Shown here piece by piece: positions 1-9,532 of a stretch of DNA of 57,288 bases. The notes under the pieces were generated by a model that ran no database searches, was not told the DNA's origin, and saw only the letters and a program-made list of their open reading frames with translations. Position numbers and translations under genes: made by a program. Source of the DNA: JANNRA01 sp031401035 (GTDB taxonomy: Bacteria > Desulfobacterota > Binatia > HRBIN30 > CADEER01); contig JANNRA010000141.1 of the NCBI GenBank assembly GCA_031401035.1, positions 1 to 57,288 of the forward strand, in the 5' to 3' direction. Every line of letters starts with the position of its first letter. Position 1 is the stretch's first letter.

Positions 1-75
1 TTTGCTATTGGTGTGTCATTGACCGCTGTTATCGTTATCGACACGGTAGCTGTGTTTGAATTGGCTAAGCTCTGA
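1..75 (+). CDS. C-terminal tail of an unidentified protein, cut by the window start
   Basis: Frame 1 is open from the first base to a TGA at 73-75, giving about 24 residues that are mostly hydrophobic (ending AVFELAKL). This would fit a C-terminal membrane helix, but it is too short to assign. The base composition is much more AT-rich than everything downstream, so this may be the end of a horizontally acquired gene or simply non-coding DNA. The call rests only on the open frame and hydrophobicity. Confidence 0.25.
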   Translation, partial: FAIGVSLTAVIVIDTVAVFELAKL

Positions 76-553
76 TCAGTCACTCTAAAAGTGAAAACAT
101 CTGAACCGCTGTAGTTAGCTGTAGGCGTGAACCGGCAACCCCCATCCAGGCGCCCGCGCGGCACGGGCAGCACGCAGCTACGCCCGGGGGCGGCCGGCGG
201 AGGGGGTCCGGGCCTGTTTGGCGCCCGTTTGGCGCCCTTGTCCGGGCCCCGCAGTCCGCCCTATCGACGTCGCTGTGGGGGCAAGCACAAACGGCCCGCG
301 GCGAACGGTCCGCCGGGGGGTCCGATACGGGATGTTCCGTCAACTACTCCAGCTTGTCCGGGCTATCGACCGTGGGTTCGAGCGCCCGTCGCCAGGGCCA
401 GCCGGCGAGCGCAGTGGTGACTGAATTCACGCAGCGTCGATAGACGCGCGGCGCACGGCGGTCAAGCGGGTCGCCGTGCAGGGGACGCGGCGACCCGTTG
501 GCTCTTCGCCGGATGGTGAGAGAGCCAACGGGTCGGCGATGCTCAGAGCCGTC
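76..553. other. Gap without a recognised gene
   Basis: The first ~50 bases continue the AT-rich edge, then composition switches abruptly near position 125 to very GC-rich sequence. Open frames here are on both strands, overlap each other, and have Arg/Pro-rich translations typical of shadow frames in GC-rich DNA. I see no convincing gene. The only clear structure is the hairpin at 491-535. Confidence 0.6.
491..535. terminator. 15-bp perfect hairpin, likely terminator of the Cys-rich gene
   Basis: Arms 491-505 (CGACCCGTTGGCTCT) and 521-535 are perfect reverse complements around a 15-nt loop. It lies 19 bases beyond the stop of the minus-strand gene at 554-1408. There is no T-tract, so a Rho-independent role is inferred from position and stem strength only. 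Confidence 0.5.
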
Positions 554-1408
554 TTACGGACAGGCGCCGCCCGACCACGTCGCGCAATTGATCGACAACC
601 CGTCGCCGGCGTTGACCATCTGACAGAAGCGGCAGCGCGCGCGCTGCTCGAGGCACGCGGGCGCGCCGGCGCCGGTCGCGGCGCAGTCGCCGCCGACGAA
701 CTCGTCGTTGCCGCCCGGGGTGCAGAACTGGCCGAAGGAATCGCTGATCTGGGTCACCGCGTCGCCGACCTTACCGGCCTGGTCCGCCTCGACCGACAGC
801 CCGATCGAGCCGTTGGTGACGCACTGCGCGATATCGCTGGCCGAGGCCGCGCCGCCCGGGAAGACGCCGCCTTCGATCGCCAGCGCCTTGTTCTTGCACT
901 TCACGAACAGCTTGCTCATGGCGCGGAAGGTCTTCTGCACGCGGTCGATGACCTGCGTCTGGCACTTGCACTCGTCCGGGAAGGTGTCGCAGAGGTACAG
1001 GCCCGACCCGACCCCGACCGGGCTGCCGAAGACGTCGTGGATCAGGTCCTTCTCGGCGGTCTCGGCCGCCGCATTGGCGGTGACGGCGCTGATGTAGGCG
1101 AACTCCGGCGCCGGCATCAGGCCGACGCAGCGCTTGCCCTCGTCCGCAATGGTCTTGCTCTTCTTCTTGCCGACCTTCCCCTTGGCGTCGGCGTTGAGGC
1201 ACGCCTCCGCGTCGGAGCCGGTCTTCACCGCGTCCTTGACGCAGCCGGCGTTCAGCTTGCCCTGCGCGGCGTGCACCTTGATCATGTCCTTGTTGATCTT
1301 GTTGATGCACTTCTGTTGCGCATCGCCCTGCGGCGCCGCCGACGCAACCCCGCCGACGAGTAGCAACGCGCCCAGCCCACAGAAAATTCCCCGGATCACC
1401 TGCTTCAT
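554..1408 (-). CDS. Secreted cysteine-rich protein (16 Cys in mature part)
   Basis: A 284-residue protein with a clear Sec signal peptide (MKQVIRGIFCGLG..., hydrophobic core LGALLLVGGVAS, cleavage probably after ASA-A at about residue 24). The mature part has 16 cysteines, an even number consistent with disulfides in an extracytoplasmic location. They include an ECKC cluster mid-protein and a C-terminal CRFCQMVNAGDGLSINC stretch. I know similar secreted proteins with a C-terminal CRxC...ADGL...C pattern only from metagenomic deltaproteobacteria/Binatota genomes. No enzymatic motif is visible and the function is unknown. The start is set by the signal peptide, and a hairpin follows the stop. 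Confidence 0.8.
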   Translation of the reverse strand: MKQVIRGIFCGLGALLLVGGVASAAPQGDAQQKCINKINKDMIKVHAAQGKLNAGCVKDAVKTGSDAEACLNADAKGKVGKKKSKTIADEGKRCVGLMPAPEFAYISAVTANAAAETAEKDLIHDVFGSPVGVGSGLYLCDTFPDECKCQTQVIDRVQKTFRAMSKLFVKCKNKALAIEGGVFPGGAASASDIAQCVTNGSIGLSVEADQAGKVGDAVTQISDSFGQFCTPGGNDEFVGGDCAATGAGAPACLEQRARCRFCQMVNAGDGLSINCATWSGGACP

Positions 1409-1767
1409 GAGGTATCCCCCTTTATAAAAGCGATTTCTCCCTCAGTAGCACGCCCAGGGGCTTCGACGAACCGTTTTCTGCGCAGCGCCCCAGGTCCCCG
1501 GAACGGGCGGCCGCAGGCGCCTGGGGCCGCGAATTGGTAGGGTCTGGGCATGTTGCCGCTCGCCGCGTTCGTGGCCCGTTTCTGCGCCGGCGACCTGCCG
1601 CGCCAGGAATGGACCCACGCCGCCCACAACACGCGAGAGTAGGTTTGCATGACGCACCTCCGAGCCGAAGCGCGCGCCGCCCGCAAGGGTCGCGACACCG
1701 AAAGGCCCCTACGTCCCCGTTGGCGTGGTGCCTTGCCAGGCCGCCGCCTCCGTGGCACGCACCCCTC
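1409..1767. other. Divergent intergenic region (359 bp) with one gene relic
   Basis: This lies between the start of the Cys-rich gene (minus) and the amidohydrolase (plus), so it should hold both promoters. I could not identify convincing -35/-10 boxes. The amidohydrolase frame stays open upstream to 1534, but its family starts at the MSIPDLVIRGG segment. The short relic at 1550-1642 lies inside. Confidence 0.5.
1550..1642 (+). pseudogene. N-terminal relic of an EWTHAAH-type hypothetical protein
   Basis: An ATG-to-TAG frame of 30 residues reads MLPLAAFVARFCAGDLPRQE followed by WTHAAHNTRE. The block xxFVxxFxAxxLPxxEWTHAAH resembles the N-terminus of a family of ~150-residue uncharacterised proteins as I remember them. 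The rest of such a protein is missing, so this looks like the first fifth of a deleted gene. The family is recalled from memory and has no name I can give. Confidence 0.4.
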
Positions 1768-3480
1768 ATGTCGATACCCGATCTCGTCATCCGCGGCGGC
1801 ACGGTCGTCGACGGCACCGGCGCGCCGGCCGTCGAGGGCGATGTCGTCATCGCCGGCGACCGCGTCGTCTCGATCGGTCGCTACGACGGCCCGGCGCGCG
1901 AGGTGATCGAGGCGCGCGGTCGCCTGGTCACGCCCGGCTTCGTCGACGTGCACACCCACCTCGACGCCCAGCTCACCTGGGATCCGCTCGGCACGCCGTC
2001 GAATCTGCACGGCGTCACCTCGGTGGTGGTCGGCAACTGCGGCGTCGGCTTCGCGCCCTGCCTGCCGCGGCATCGCGACTATCTGATGTTCCTCATGGAA
2101 GGCGTCGAGGACATTCCCGCCGCCGCCATGCGCGAGGGGCTGCGCTGGGACTGGGAGACCTTTCCCGAGTACCTCGCCGCGCTCGGCCGCCTGCCGCTCG
2201 GCGTCAACGTCGGCGCCCACCTCAGCCACGCGCCGCTGCGCATCTGGGCCATGGGCGAGCGCGGCGCCAGCGACGCCGAGGCGAGCGACTACGAGCTGGC
2301 GGCGATGCGCGAGGCGGTTGCCGAAGCGATTCGCGCCGGCGCCCTCGGCTTCGCCACCGGCCGCACCACCATGCACCGCACGCCGGCCTGGGATCCGGTG
2401 CCCGGCACCTTCGCCTCGCGCCGTGAACTCGACGCCCTGGCCGGCGCGCTCGCCGAGGAGGGCCGCGGCGTCTTCGAGCTGGTGCCCGACGGCGCCGCCG
2501 GCGAGGATGCCGCCGGCGTGCCGAAGGAGTTCGAGTGGATGGCGCCGCTGTCGCGCGCCTGCGGGCGGCCCTTCAGCCTCGGCCTGGTGCAGAACCTCGC
2601 CTACCCCGAGGTCTGGCGCCAGGCGATGACCCTCGCCGAGCAGGCGGCGGCGGGCGGCGCGCACATCCGCCCGCAGGTGGCGGTGCGCGCGGTCGGCGTG
2701 CTGATGGGCTTCGGCATCGCCATCAACCCGCTGTCGGTCTATCCGGCGGCGGTCGAACTGCTGCCGCTGCCGCGCCAGCAGGCCGTGGCGGCGTTGCGCG
2801 ACCCGGCCGTGCGCGCCGCCCTGGTCGAGAGCGCGCGCGACAACGTCGACGGCACCATCCTCGGCGGCATGGCGACGCTGACGCACGTCTTCCCGCTCAC
2901 CGGCGACGGCGTGCGCGGCTACGAGACGACGCCGGACAAGAGCCTCGTCGCACGCGCCGCCGGCCTCGGCATCCCGCCCCTGCGTCTGCTCCTCGACCTC
3001 ATCGTCGAGCACGACGGCCGCTGCTTCTTCCTGCTGCCGCTCTACAACCCCGACCTCGAGGCCGCCGGCGCCATGCTGCAGCACCCGCTGTCGACCATCG
3101 GCCTCGGCGACTCCGGCGCCCACACGACGCAGACCTGCGACGCCAGCTACGCCACCTTCGCCCTTGCCTACTGGGTGCGCGAGCGGGGCCTGATGCCGCT
3201 CGAACGGATGGTGCACAAGCTCACCGGCGAACTCGCCGCCCTGTGGGGCATCGCCGGGCGCGGCGTCCTGCGGGCCGGCGCCTTCGCCGACCTCAACGTC
3301 ATCGACCTCGATCACCTCGACCTGTGCCTGCCCGAAGTGCGCCACGACCTGCCCGCCGGCGCCGCGGCGCTGACGCAACGCGCCAAGGGCTATCTCGCGA
3401 CGGTGGTCAACGGCCAGGTGCTGATGCGCGACGGCGCGCACACCGGCGCCCACCCCGGCGTGGTGATTCGCGGCGCGTGA
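1768..3480 (+). CDS. N-acyl-D-amino-acid deacylase / amidohydrolase family 3 enzyme
   Basis: A 570-residue metal-dependent amidohydrolase. The N-terminal composite beta domain starts DLVIRGGTVVDGTG. The metal-binding DVHTHLD motif sits near residue 61, followed by the VVGNCGVGFAP block typical of D-aminoacylases. Further conserved blocks are GLGDSGAHTTQTCDAS and the C-terminal GVLRAGAFADLNVID. The ATG at 1768 is chosen because the family begins immediately before DLVIRGG, although the frame is open from 1534. Members hydrolyse amide bonds of N-acylated D-amino acids or related cyclic amides, and the substrate cannot be read from sequence. The last codon overlaps the GTG of the next gene, suggesting translational coupling. 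Confidence 0.85.
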   Translation: MSIPDLVIRGGTVVDGTGAPAVEGDVVIAGDRVVSIGRYDGPAREVIEARGRLVTPGFVDVHTHLDAQLTWDPLGTPSNLHGVTSVVVGNCGVGFAPCLPRHRDYLMFLMEGVEDIPAAAMREGLRWDWETFPEYLAALGRLPLGVNVGAHLSHAPLRIWAMGERGASDAEASDYELAAMREAVAEAIRAGALGFATGRTTMHRTPAWDPVPGTFASRRELDALAGALAEEGRGVFELVPDGAAGEDAAGVPKEFEWMAPLSRACGRPFSLGLVQNLAYPEVWRQAMTLAEQAAAGGAHIRPQVAVRAVGVLMGFGIAINPLSVYPAAVELLPLPRQQAVAALRDPAVRAALVESARDNVDGTILGGMATLTHVFPLTGDGVRGYETTPDKSLVARAAGLGIPPLRLLLDLIVEHDGRCFFLLPLYNPDLEAAGAMLQHPLSTIGLGDSGAHTTQTCDASYATFALAYWVRERGLMPLERMVHKLTGELAALWGIAGRGVLRAGAFADLNVIDLDHLDLCLPEVRHDLPAGAAALTQRAKGYLATVVNGQVLMRDGAHTGAHPGVVIRGA

Positions 3481-3863
3481 GCCCCTCCCCCGACAGTCTC
3501 TGCAACCTGTGCGGCGCCTGCTGCCGCACCATCGCGCTCGACCAGGACGCGCAGGAGGTCGCGGCCATGGCGGTGCTCACCACCGTCCTCGGCATTCCGT
3601 CCGACCACGCCTTCGCGGCCGAACACTGGCACGCGTTGACGCGCGAGGAGGCGCTGGCGCGCAACCCCTTCTACGTCACGCGCCTGCCGGCCACGAAGCA
3701 CTTCTACTGCTGCGACCAGCTCGCCGCCGACGGCCGCTGCGGCGCGCACGAGACGCGCCCGCTCGTCTGCCGCGGCTACCCCTGGTATGACGAACCGCCC
3801 ACCGACATGCCGCTCGCCGACGCCGAATGCGGCTACAAGGTGGAGCAGCCCCCCGGCGAGTGA
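3477..3863 (+). CDS. YkgJ-family cysteine cluster protein
   Basis: A 128-residue protein starting with GTG in a GTGA overlap with the upstream stop. It has the CNLCGACCR cluster near the N-terminus, and CCDQL, GRCGAHETRPLVCRGYPW and a final Cys that complete the Cys set of the YkgJ/UPF0153 (CxxCxxCC) family. This family is thought to bind zinc or an Fe-S cluster, and its function is largely unknown. The upstream frame extension back to 2535 is only a shadow of the amidohydrolase gene. Coupling suggests co-expression with the amidohydrolase. Confidence 0.75.
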   Translation: MSPSPDSLCNLCGACCRTIALDQDAQEVAAMAVLTTVLGIPSDHAFAAEHWHALTREEALARNPFYVTRLPATKHFYCCDQLAADGRCGAHETRPLVCRGYPWYDEPPTDMPLADAECGYKVEQPPGE

Positions 3864-3866
3864 GAA

Positions 3867-3898
3867 CTGGAGGGCACCGACGGGGCGGCGCCCTCCAG
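3867..3898. terminator. Hairpin between convergent genes
   Basis: Arms CTGGAGGGC (3867-3875) and GCCCTCCAG (3890-3898) are perfect complements with a 14-nt GC-rich loop. They sit exactly between the ends of the plus-strand YkgJ gene and the minus-strand thiolase, so this may act as a bidirectional terminator. The arm sequence resembles part of the larger palindrome at 53596-53678. Confidence 0.55.
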
Positions 3899-3903
3899 GG
3901 TGA

Positions 3904-5100
<1,197 letters not shown>

Positions 5101-5226
5101 GGTGGTGCCTCCTGGATTAGGGGTGGAATACGACCGGCGAGCCATCGCACGTCGGCTGGGCCCGGGCAAGATGGATCGCCGCGTCCGGCGCGACACCTGG
5201 GCAGCGGTGCCGACATCAACCTGGGC

Positions 5227-6210
5227 ATGCGCAATCTCACACTCGCCCTGGCCCTGTTCTGCGCCGCCCCGCTGGCGGCCGCGACCATCCCGGTTCCCGC
5301 CGGTCAATCGATCCAGGCGGCCATCGACGCGGCGCGCGACGGCGACACGATCAGCGTCGCCGCCGGCGAGTTCGTCGGCGACCTCGACTTCGCCGGCAAG
5401 GCGGTGGCGGTCGTCGGCGCCGGCCCGACGACGGTGGTGCGCGGCAGCGGCAACGGGCCGGTGGTCCGCTTCGTCAGCGGCGAGGGCGCGGCCAGCATCC
5501 TCGATTCGCTCACCGTCACCGGCGGGGTCGCCGACCTCGGCGGCGGCCTGCGCATCATCGGCGCCAGCCCGACGATCCTGCGCACGGTGATCACCGGCAA
5601 TCGCGCCAGCGGGCGCGGCAGCGGCGTCTATCTGCAGGCGTCGACGGCGACGCTGCGCAACAACCTGATCGCCTACAACAGCAACGCCGGCCTCGGCGAT
5701 CCGCACTCGGTCGAGATCGACTCCGCCGCGCCGAGCCTGGTGAACAACACCATCGCGCGCGGCGACTCGAACGGCATCCTGGTGCGCGGCACCTCGGCGC
5801 CGCTGATCGCCAACAACGTCATCGCCAACAATGGGTCCATCATCGACGGCGGCCGGCGCGGCCGCGGCATCTGCGACTTCAGTCCGGCCGGCACGCGCAT
5901 GGAGTACAACGTCTTCTTCCGCAATCGCGTCGGCGCCCTGCTGACCAACGGCACCGACTACCGCCGCATCCGCGGCGCCCAGGGCCGCATCGGCGCGCCG
6001 CGCCTGTCGGGCAACATCGACGGCCGCCCCGGGTTCCTCGCCCCGCCGCGGCGGGCGCTGACGGAGCCGTTCGACGCGACCGACTTCGCCCTGCGCAGCG
6101 TCGGCTCGCCGCATGCCGTTGATGCCGGCAACCCGGACCCGGTCTTCAACGACCGCGACGGCTCGCGCAACGACGCCGGCTTCACCGGCGGCCCGTACGC
6201 ACGGCCCTGA
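5227..6210 (+). CDS. Secreted right-handed beta-helix repeat protein
   Basis: A 327-residue protein with a signal peptide (MRNLTLALALFCAAPLAAA). It opens with TIPVPAGQSIQAAIDAARDG, the entry motif of pectate-lyase-fold beta-helix proteins. It continues with repeated short beta-strand units rich in NN and SN turns (LRNNLIAYNSNAG, SLVNNTIARGDSNGI, IANNVIANNG) over about residues 90-230. The C-terminus carries the VDAGNPDPVFNDRDGSRND motif that often ends such proteins. No catalytic residues can be assigned, so it may be a polysaccharide-binding or lyase-like surface protein. The start is fixed by the signal peptide; there is no strong ribosome-binding site. Confidence 0.8.
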   Translation: MRNLTLALALFCAAPLAAATIPVPAGQSIQAAIDAARDGDTISVAAGEFVGDLDFAGKAVAVVGAGPTTVVRGSGNGPVVRFVSGEGAASILDSLTVTGGVADLGGGLRIIGASPTILRTVITGNRASGRGSGVYLQASTATLRNNLIAYNSNAGLGDPHSVEIDSAAPSLVNNTIARGDSNGILVRGTSAPLIANNVIANNGSIIDGGRRGRGICDFSPAGTRMEYNVFFRNRVGALLTNGTDYRRIRGAQGRIGAPRLSGNIDGRPGFLAPPRRALTEPFDATDFALRSVGSPHAVDAGNPDPVFNDRDGSRNDAGFTGGPYARP

Positions 6211-6355
6211 CCCGGCGCGCCCGGTCGGCTCGCTCCGGGCCGGGCGGCTGGCGCGCGACCCCGACGGGCGCGCCATGCAGTTGGTGCACGCGTGCACCAC
6301 CCCGCGCATCCGCCCGCGGTCGACACCCGCCGGATCGCCGCACTATGCCTCCCGC

Positions 6356-6724
6356 ATGCTCGATGCACGCACGGCCGACGCCTTCGCCGCGGAGTGGATC
6401 GCCGCCTGGAACAGTCACGACCTGGCGCGCATCCTCGCGCACTACGCCGACGACTTCGAGTTCTCGTCGCCGTTCATCGTCGAGATCGTCGGCGAGCCGT
6501 CGGGCCGGCTCACCGGCAAGGCCGCGGTCGGCGCGTACTGGGCCCAGGCGCTGGCGCGCCGCCCGGACCTGCACTTCGAGCTCACCGCGGTGCTGCGTGG
6601 CATGCGCAGTCTGGTCATTCACTATCGGCGCCATGACGGGCGCCTCGCCGCGGAGTTCTTCGAGCTCGGCGCCGACGGCAAGGTCGCGCGCTCCGTCGCC
6701 CACTACGGCGGCAGCGTTGGCTGA
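6356..6724 (+). CDS. SnoaL-like / nuclear transport factor 2-like protein
   Basis: A 122-residue protein with the NTF2-like pattern: an N-terminal helix ending in AAWNSHDLARILAHYADDFEF, a middle LTGKAAVGAYWAQALARRPDL segment, then alternating strands ending in VARSVAHYGG. This is the size of SnoaL-like polyketide-cyclase or limonene-epoxide-hydrolase-fold proteins, which bind small hydrophobic molecules. The specific role is unknown. The frame is open upstream to 6113, but the fold begins at the 6356 ATG. No operon partner is evident. Confidence 0.7.
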   Translation: MLDARTADAFAAEWIAAWNSHDLARILAHYADDFEFSSPFIVEIVGEPSGRLTGKAAVGAYWAQALARRPDLHFELTAVLRGMRSLVIHYRRHDGRLAAEFFELGADGKVARSVAHYGGSVG

Positions 6725-6835
6725 GCGCGCCCCGGAGGAGCTCGGCCTGCCGGAGGCGGCGCGGCGCATTCTCCATCAGGCATTCACAACGCCTCCGCGT
6801 GGCGGTAAGGTTGGCGTCTCGAACGGTCTGGAGTG

Positions 6836-7729
6836 ATGTCGATGCCCCTGGCAGCGAAGATCCGCGGAGTTCCGCTCAGGGCGGTTCGGCCGCTGACGTA
6901 TCTGCTACCGAGAAAGCTCGGACGACCATTGCGGCGAGACATCCGCGACCGTCTGGCGCTCGCCGAGGCCGATGCCGTCTTCGTGTCCTTCCCGAAGAGT
7001 GGACGGACCTGGGTGCGCGTCATGCTGTCGCGTCTGTACCACGTCCACTTCGATGTGGCGGGCGAGGAGGTGCTCGAGTTCGACAACCTGCACCGACTCG
7101 ACCGCCGTATCCCCAAGATCCTCGTCACCCATGATGGCGAACCGTGGCACACGCCAGAAGGCCTCAAGCGCGACAAGCGAGCCTATGCCGGCCGGAAGAT
7201 CCTCCTGTTGGTGCGGCATCCGATCGATGTCGCGGTGTCGCGCTACTTCCACGTGCGCAATCGCGCCCGGTGGATCCCGTATCCCGAGTACCGGGACATG
7301 CCGATCGATGCGTTCGTCTGGGCACCGCTCGGCGGCTTGCAGACGATCGTCGCGTACATGAACATCTGGGAGCGGGCACGCCGCGTCTGTGACGAGTTCC
7401 TGATCGTGCGCTACGAAGACTTTCGCGCCCAGCCGGAGGCAACACTCCAAGCCGTGTCGACGTTTCTCGCCATCGGCGCGCGCCCCGAAGAGGTCGCCGA
7501 CGCGGTGTCCTACGCGGCGTTCGAGAACATGCGCGAGAAGGAAGCGCACGGCGCGCTACAGACCCACCGACTCGGCGCGCGGCAGGAGGGCAATCCCGAT
7601 TCCCTGAAGGTGCGGCGCGGCAAGGTGGGCGGCTATCTCGACTACTTCGAATCCGCAGAGGTCGCGCGCATGGAGGCCTTCGTGCGCGACAACCTCGCCG
7701 CCACATACGGCTACGGCGGAACTCGCTAG
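6836..7729 (+). CDS. PAPS-dependent sulfotransferase
   Basis: A 297-residue cytoplasmic sulfotransferase. The 5'-phosphosulfate-binding loop is FVSFPKSGRTWVRVML (near residue 46) and the 3'-phosphate-binding region is LLVRHPIDVAVSRYFH. The C-terminal RRGKVGGYLDYF resembles the conserved RKGxxGDW block. It should transfer sulfate from PAPS to a hydroxyl on an unknown acceptor. ATG 6836 follows GTG 6833, and ATG 6842 is also possible. The base composition of the first part is slightly less GC-biased than its neighbours. With the glycosyltransferases and exporter further on, a role in surface glycan or lipid sulfation is possible but only inferred. Confidence 0.85.
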   Translation: MSMPLAAKIRGVPLRAVRPLTYLLPRKLGRPLRRDIRDRLALAEADAVFVSFPKSGRTWVRVMLSRLYHVHFDVAGEEVLEFDNLHRLDRRIPKILVTHDGEPWHTPEGLKRDKRAYAGRKILLLVRHPIDVAVSRYFHVRNRARWIPYPEYRDMPIDAFVWAPLGGLQTIVAYMNIWERARRVCDEFLIVRYEDFRAQPEATLQAVSTFLAIGARPEEVADAVSYAAFENMREKEAHGALQTHRLGARQEGNPDSLKVRRGKVGGYLDYFESAEVARMEAFVRDNLAATYGYGGTR

Positions 7730-7892
7730 ATTTTCGGGGCGACCGAGACCAGTCTGGCGACGCCAAGATGTCTGGCATGGGGGCCGCCGTCGGACGGGAT
7801 CTGCAACCGGCGTCCACGGGGTTCTCTCCGTTGGCCGCGCTGCCGAACTGCTCCACCGTGGATCTCGCTGGCGCGCGCCGGCTGAACCGCCG

Positions 7893-9446
7893 TCAGGGAT
7901 CCTCGGCGCGCAGGCTCAGCCTGCCGGCGGCATTCTGGCGCACGTCGGCGGCGGCGTAGCTCGCCGTCCAGCAGACGTTCGACTGACTGTTCAGCAATTG
8001 CGCGGTGACGGGCAGGGCGAATGGCGGTGCGGCGACGCCGAGCAGCGCGCCCCTGCCTTCCAAGGCGATCGTGGCGCGGCCCTGGTGGCCGCCGATCAGA
8101 CTCGCGCGCGTCAGGCCGCTCGAGCCCAGCGCGGTGGCGGGCTTGCGGTACCGGTACCCCTTTTGCGACGGCTGCCACCGCGCGGCATCGGGCGACAGGT
8201 TGGTGGCGGCGATCGTGGCGTTGTCGGGACCGGCGAATACGCAGAAGCGATAGCTCGCGTTGGCCCGTGGATCGGCGAAGTCCTGGTCGGTCGAGGCGCC
8301 GCGCAGCCACTTCCAACTCAGGGCGTCCCCGCTGGCTTCCGCGCCGTGCTTGAGGAGGAGCGTCGACAGCGGCGCCGGACGGCAGTCGGTGCGGACGACC
8401 GGCGTATGCAGGCAGGCAACGCTGCAGCTGTCGGCCGTACACGGGTTGCCGTCGTCGCAGGGATTCGGCGCCGAGACGCAGCCCGCCGTCGCATCGCAAC
8501 GCTCGATGGTACAGGCGTCGCCATCCGCGCAGAGGCTGTTCACCGGCGTCTCGACGCACGCGTGGGCCGCGTCGCATATCCCGTTCGAGGTGCAGGCGAT
8601 CCGATCGCCCCCCGCGCACGGCGCACCGGCCGACTTCGGGGCACAGGACGAGGGGTTGCCGCCGCAGCTCCAACAGGGTTCGGCCTGGCAGAAGAACCCG
8701 CAACCGTCGCCCAGCTGGCCGTTGCCGTCGTCGCATTGCTCGCCCACTTCGACGGATCCGTTGCCGCACGTGTCGCACGCTGCCGGGGCGCAGGACGACG
8801 GCGCGCCGGCGCACGCAAAGCAGGGTTCGACCGCACACCGCTCACCGCAGCCGTCGCCGGCGACACGGTTGCCGTCGTCGCAGCCTTCTCCCGAATCGAT
8901 CACCCCGTCCGAGCACATCTCGCACAGCGCCGTCGGCGTGCAGGTGGACGGTGTCGCCTCGCAACTCCAGCACGCTTCGACGGCACAGACCTCGTCACAG
9001 CCGTCGCCGTCGAGCCGGTTGCCGTCGTCACACCCCTCTCCCGGCTCGATCGTGCCGCTCGGGCAGCGCGCCCCGGTGACGTCAGTCCCGAATCCAGGCC
9101 GGAGGCATGGTAGCGGGTTGGTGACTTGGAAACCGGTGAACGAGAGACCGTCGGCGGCGACGGATCCGGTGAGCCTGTCGGCACAGTTTGGATTTCCCCG
9201 CGCCGTGGTGAACGCGCCGGTTGTCGGGTCGATGCTGCCCGTCAGGCCGCTGCTGGTGGTCAACGCCGTACCGGTCTGTGACCAATCGTCGGCAATGGCG
9301 AACGGGCCGTCGAACGGGAACGGCAGCGTGCCGCGGACCACCCACCGACCGGTGGCGTGGACGTCCGCCACGCTTGCCGTCGCGATCATGGCGACCGCCG
9401 CGCACGCCGCGACCGCAACCGGGACTACCCGGACAGAACGGAACAT
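7893..9446 (-). CDS. Secreted DUF4215 cysteine-rich repeat protein
   Basis: A 517-residue exported protein. A signal peptide (VVPVAVAACAAVAMIATAS) is followed by a beta-rich N-terminal segment. About residues 125-270 hold three tandem Cys-rich units, each beginning GEGCDDGN or GEQCDDGN and continuing GDGC...C...PCWxC, the DUF4215 / Myxococcus-type repeat. Next comes a second Cys-rich stretch (CNGICDAAHAC-like, CTIERCDATAGC). A C-terminal ~160-residue region runs from LSTLLLKHG to the end with one W-rich and several YR motifs; I associate that region with Binatota secreted proteins. ATG 9446 is preferred to 9476 because it sits directly before the signal peptide. It is probably an adhesion or surface protein, function unknown. 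Confidence 0.8.
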   Translation of the reverse strand: MFRSVRVVPVAVAACAAVAMIATASVADVHATGRWVVRGTLPFPFDGPFAIADDWSQTGTALTTSSGLTGSIDPTTGAFTTARGNPNCADRLTGSVAADGLSFTGFQVTNPLPCLRPGFGTDVTGARCPSGTIEPGEGCDDGNRLDGDGCDEVCAVEACWSCEATPSTCTPTALCEMCSDGVIDSGEGCDDGNRVAGDGCGERCAVEPCFACAGAPSSCAPAACDTCGNGSVEVGEQCDDGNGQLGDGCGFFCQAEPCWSCGGNPSSCAPKSAGAPCAGGDRIACTSNGICDAAHACVETPVNSLCADGDACTIERCDATAGCVSAPNPCDDGNPCTADSCSVACLHTPVVRTDCRPAPLSTLLLKHGAEASGDALSWKWLRGASTDQDFADPRANASYRFCVFAGPDNATIAATNLSPDAARWQPSQKGYRYRKPATALGSSGLTRASLIGGHQGRATIALEGRGALLGVAAPPFALPVTAQLLNSQSNVCWTASYAAADVRQNAAGRLSLRAEDP

Positions 9447-9532
9447 CCCGTGGCCCCTTGAGACACGTACCACCATGGGCCGTGAACCGGCAACGAATAC
9501 TTGCGCAGTGAGTCACGGGGGGGCGACGGCCG

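Noticed and set aside
366..390. T-arm-like GTGGGTTCGAGCGCCCG resembling the 3' part of a tRNA
   Set aside because: The stem does not pair (position 61 is not C and the arms are mismatched) and no acceptor, D or anticodon arm can be drawn, so it is not a tRNA.
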